From positions 930,001 to 994,000 of the forward strand of contig CAMRHE010000359.1 of assembly GCA_947044405.1 (NCBI GenBank): a stretch of DNA of 64,000 bases, read 5' to 3'. This document shows positions 62,686-64,000 of this stretch, piece by piece; within the stretch, counting starts at the first letter, position 1; each line of letters opens with the position of its first letter. The translations under genes were made by a program, and so were the position numbers. The notes beneath the pieces are model-generated. The model did no database searches and was not told the origin of the DNA. It saw only the letters and a program-made list of their open reading frames with translations. The stretch comes from Leptodactylus fallax. Its lineage: Eukaryota; Chordata; Amphibia; Anura; Leptodactylidae.

Positions 62686-64000
62686 CTAAAGATGAAAAAA
62701 ATGGCAATGTTATAGTCAATCTGTAAAAACACATCATATTTTTCTAAAATGTTATTTATCTTATGCTTGTTGAAGATTGAACTCAATAAAAGATCAGTAT
62801 TCAATAAGCCACTTGGCTCCCTCTAGGGTGACTGGAAGTAGCTTTAAGGAGTAATTGTCATTTCAATATTTTCTCATCAATCAATAGTACAAGTGAATAT
62901 GTAAAATGTTATAATATTTCTTATCAGAGAAAAATGCTTCTTTCTCCACTTAGGTTCTTTTTCTGTTCCCACTCCCATTCTCAACTTTTCAATTCACTCT
63001 TCAGATCTGTCTTCAAAGCACACAGGTTACAGCCCGTAGAAGCTTATGGAGGATGCCCCTCAGGGTGGTCCTGGTGGTACTCCTGTCAGGGGCCTTGAAA
63101 AAATGTGCAAAAAAAGGGGCCTTCTGCAATCCATAGTCTACAATCCGTGGAAATGTCACCACCTAGTCAATGGATGTAATAGGTAGAGATTGTATCTGTG
63201 TTACCTGTGACAGCATCTTAATTGTACTGTTAGCTTTGGTGCGAGACGTGTGTTGGTGGGATTTTGTGTGTTTTTTTTTTTTTTTTTTTTTTTTAGGATC
63301 CTCTAATGAAAAACAGGAGTGAAGGGCCCAGACAATTTGAATGTTCTGAAATTCCTGATAGCAACCCTGGTCTGTGGAGCCTATTCCGGTAGTGCCTCTC
63401 TGGTCCTTCTTCTTTGTTTATTTGGCTGCAGCAATGATATTATGTCTACTACACATGACCACTGCAACCAATTGGTGGCCTCAATGGTGCAGTCATATAA
63501 GCATCATTAGGGAACTTTCCTAATAGGGGAGTAGGCGATATTCCTAATATATTCCTTAATCCCCTTCTTTCTCAGCACTGTAATAGTATAGTAATACTAT
63601 ATAGTTCCCACTTGCTGTCCTAATATCACGGTGCTGCAATGGTGCTGGCAAAGGAACAGTGTTTGAGCCATCATTGCTGGATGCCAGCTATACTGCAACT
63701 ATGAATTTGTAACGAAACCTCTTAGATGGTGGGATCACTGCACTTAAATGGTTTGACAGATTAAGGGGAAGTTTCTCTCACGCCCCATGGCTCACTGTGA
63801 TGGAATTACATGGTGCCAAGGAGTTGCCTTGGCAGCTTAAGGCCTAACAATGATCTCCAGGCTGCCATGTATGGATATTTATTAGATCCATCCAGGATCA
63901 GGATTTAATAGGCATCTGCTAAAATGTACCTGTCTTGCAGTATATTGTACAAGGGACTGCATGTTCAATTCGCCTTTTGGAATTAAAAATAAAATAAAAA
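62686..64000. other. CFAP43: CFAP43 intron 1 or upstream sequence; exon 1 not found
   Basis: No CpG-rich promoter, no ATG exon ending in phase 2 and no defined repeat. A T run at 63270-63294 may be an old retroposon tail. Confidence 0.4.

Noticed and set aside
63900..63960. Possible CFAP43 exon 1 ending before a GTACAT donor
   Set aside because: The phase does not fit exon 2 and the fitting frame has a stop without an upstream ATG.
1..64000. tRNA, rRNA, snRNA genes or a second protein-coding gene
   Set aside because: No cloverleaf with A/B boxes, rRNA core or second exon series was found by reading both strands; tRNAscan-SE and Infernal would settle it.

Overview
The window reads as vertebrate nuclear DNA, most likely from a neobatrachian frog. 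One large split gene with canonical GT-AG introns lies on the minus strand. Almost all the rest is transposon-derived: Tc1-like elements, hAT, TTAA-flanked and TAA-flanked MITEs, an L1/Tx1-type LINE, a Penelope-like element (PLE) and LTR remnants. There is no operon structure, no rRNA or tRNA gene and no CRISPR array. The frog assignment rests on repeat types I recognise, not on a database search.

The gene is CFAP43 (cilia and flagella associated protein 43, WDR96). I traced 37 exons from 62685 down to the stop codon at 9060-9062. All join in one open frame (1,644 residues plus stop) with matching phases and GT/AG borders. Human CFAP43 has about 1,665 residues, so only the first exon (some 20-30 codons) is missing and probably lies beyond position 64000. 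The first ~695 visible residues are the WD-repeat half and the remaining ~949 are the coiled-coil half. CFAP43 pairs with CFAP44 in the tether/tether-head complex of inner dynein arm I1/f in motile axonemes.

Layout: 1-1530 is the 5' end of an LTR retrotransposon on the minus strand, running off the left edge. 1541-2445 holds degenerate tandem repeats. 2649-4150 is a Tc1-like element with an intact 340-residue DD38E transposase. 4400-8500 is intergenic, with MITEs, a hAT element (6496-7069) and a higher-order minisatellite (7497-8160). 8505-9059 is a hAT MITE inserted exactly at the CFAP43 stop codon. 9060-62685 is CFAP43. Its 9.6-kb intron (18122-27728) holds a four-layer nest: a TTAA-flanked MITE contains a rearranged PLE, which contains a near-full-length LINE and, separately, a truncated LINE tail. 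A second Tc1-like element (DD34E, one nonsense codon) fills 30964-32592. 62686-64000 is intron 1 or upstream sequence with nothing recognised.

I see no new cellular system. The most interesting features are the transposon that has taken over the CFAP43 3' end, the rearranged PLE with hammerhead-like remnants, the intact DD38E transposase, and a stretch at 19764-19859 that looks corrupted.
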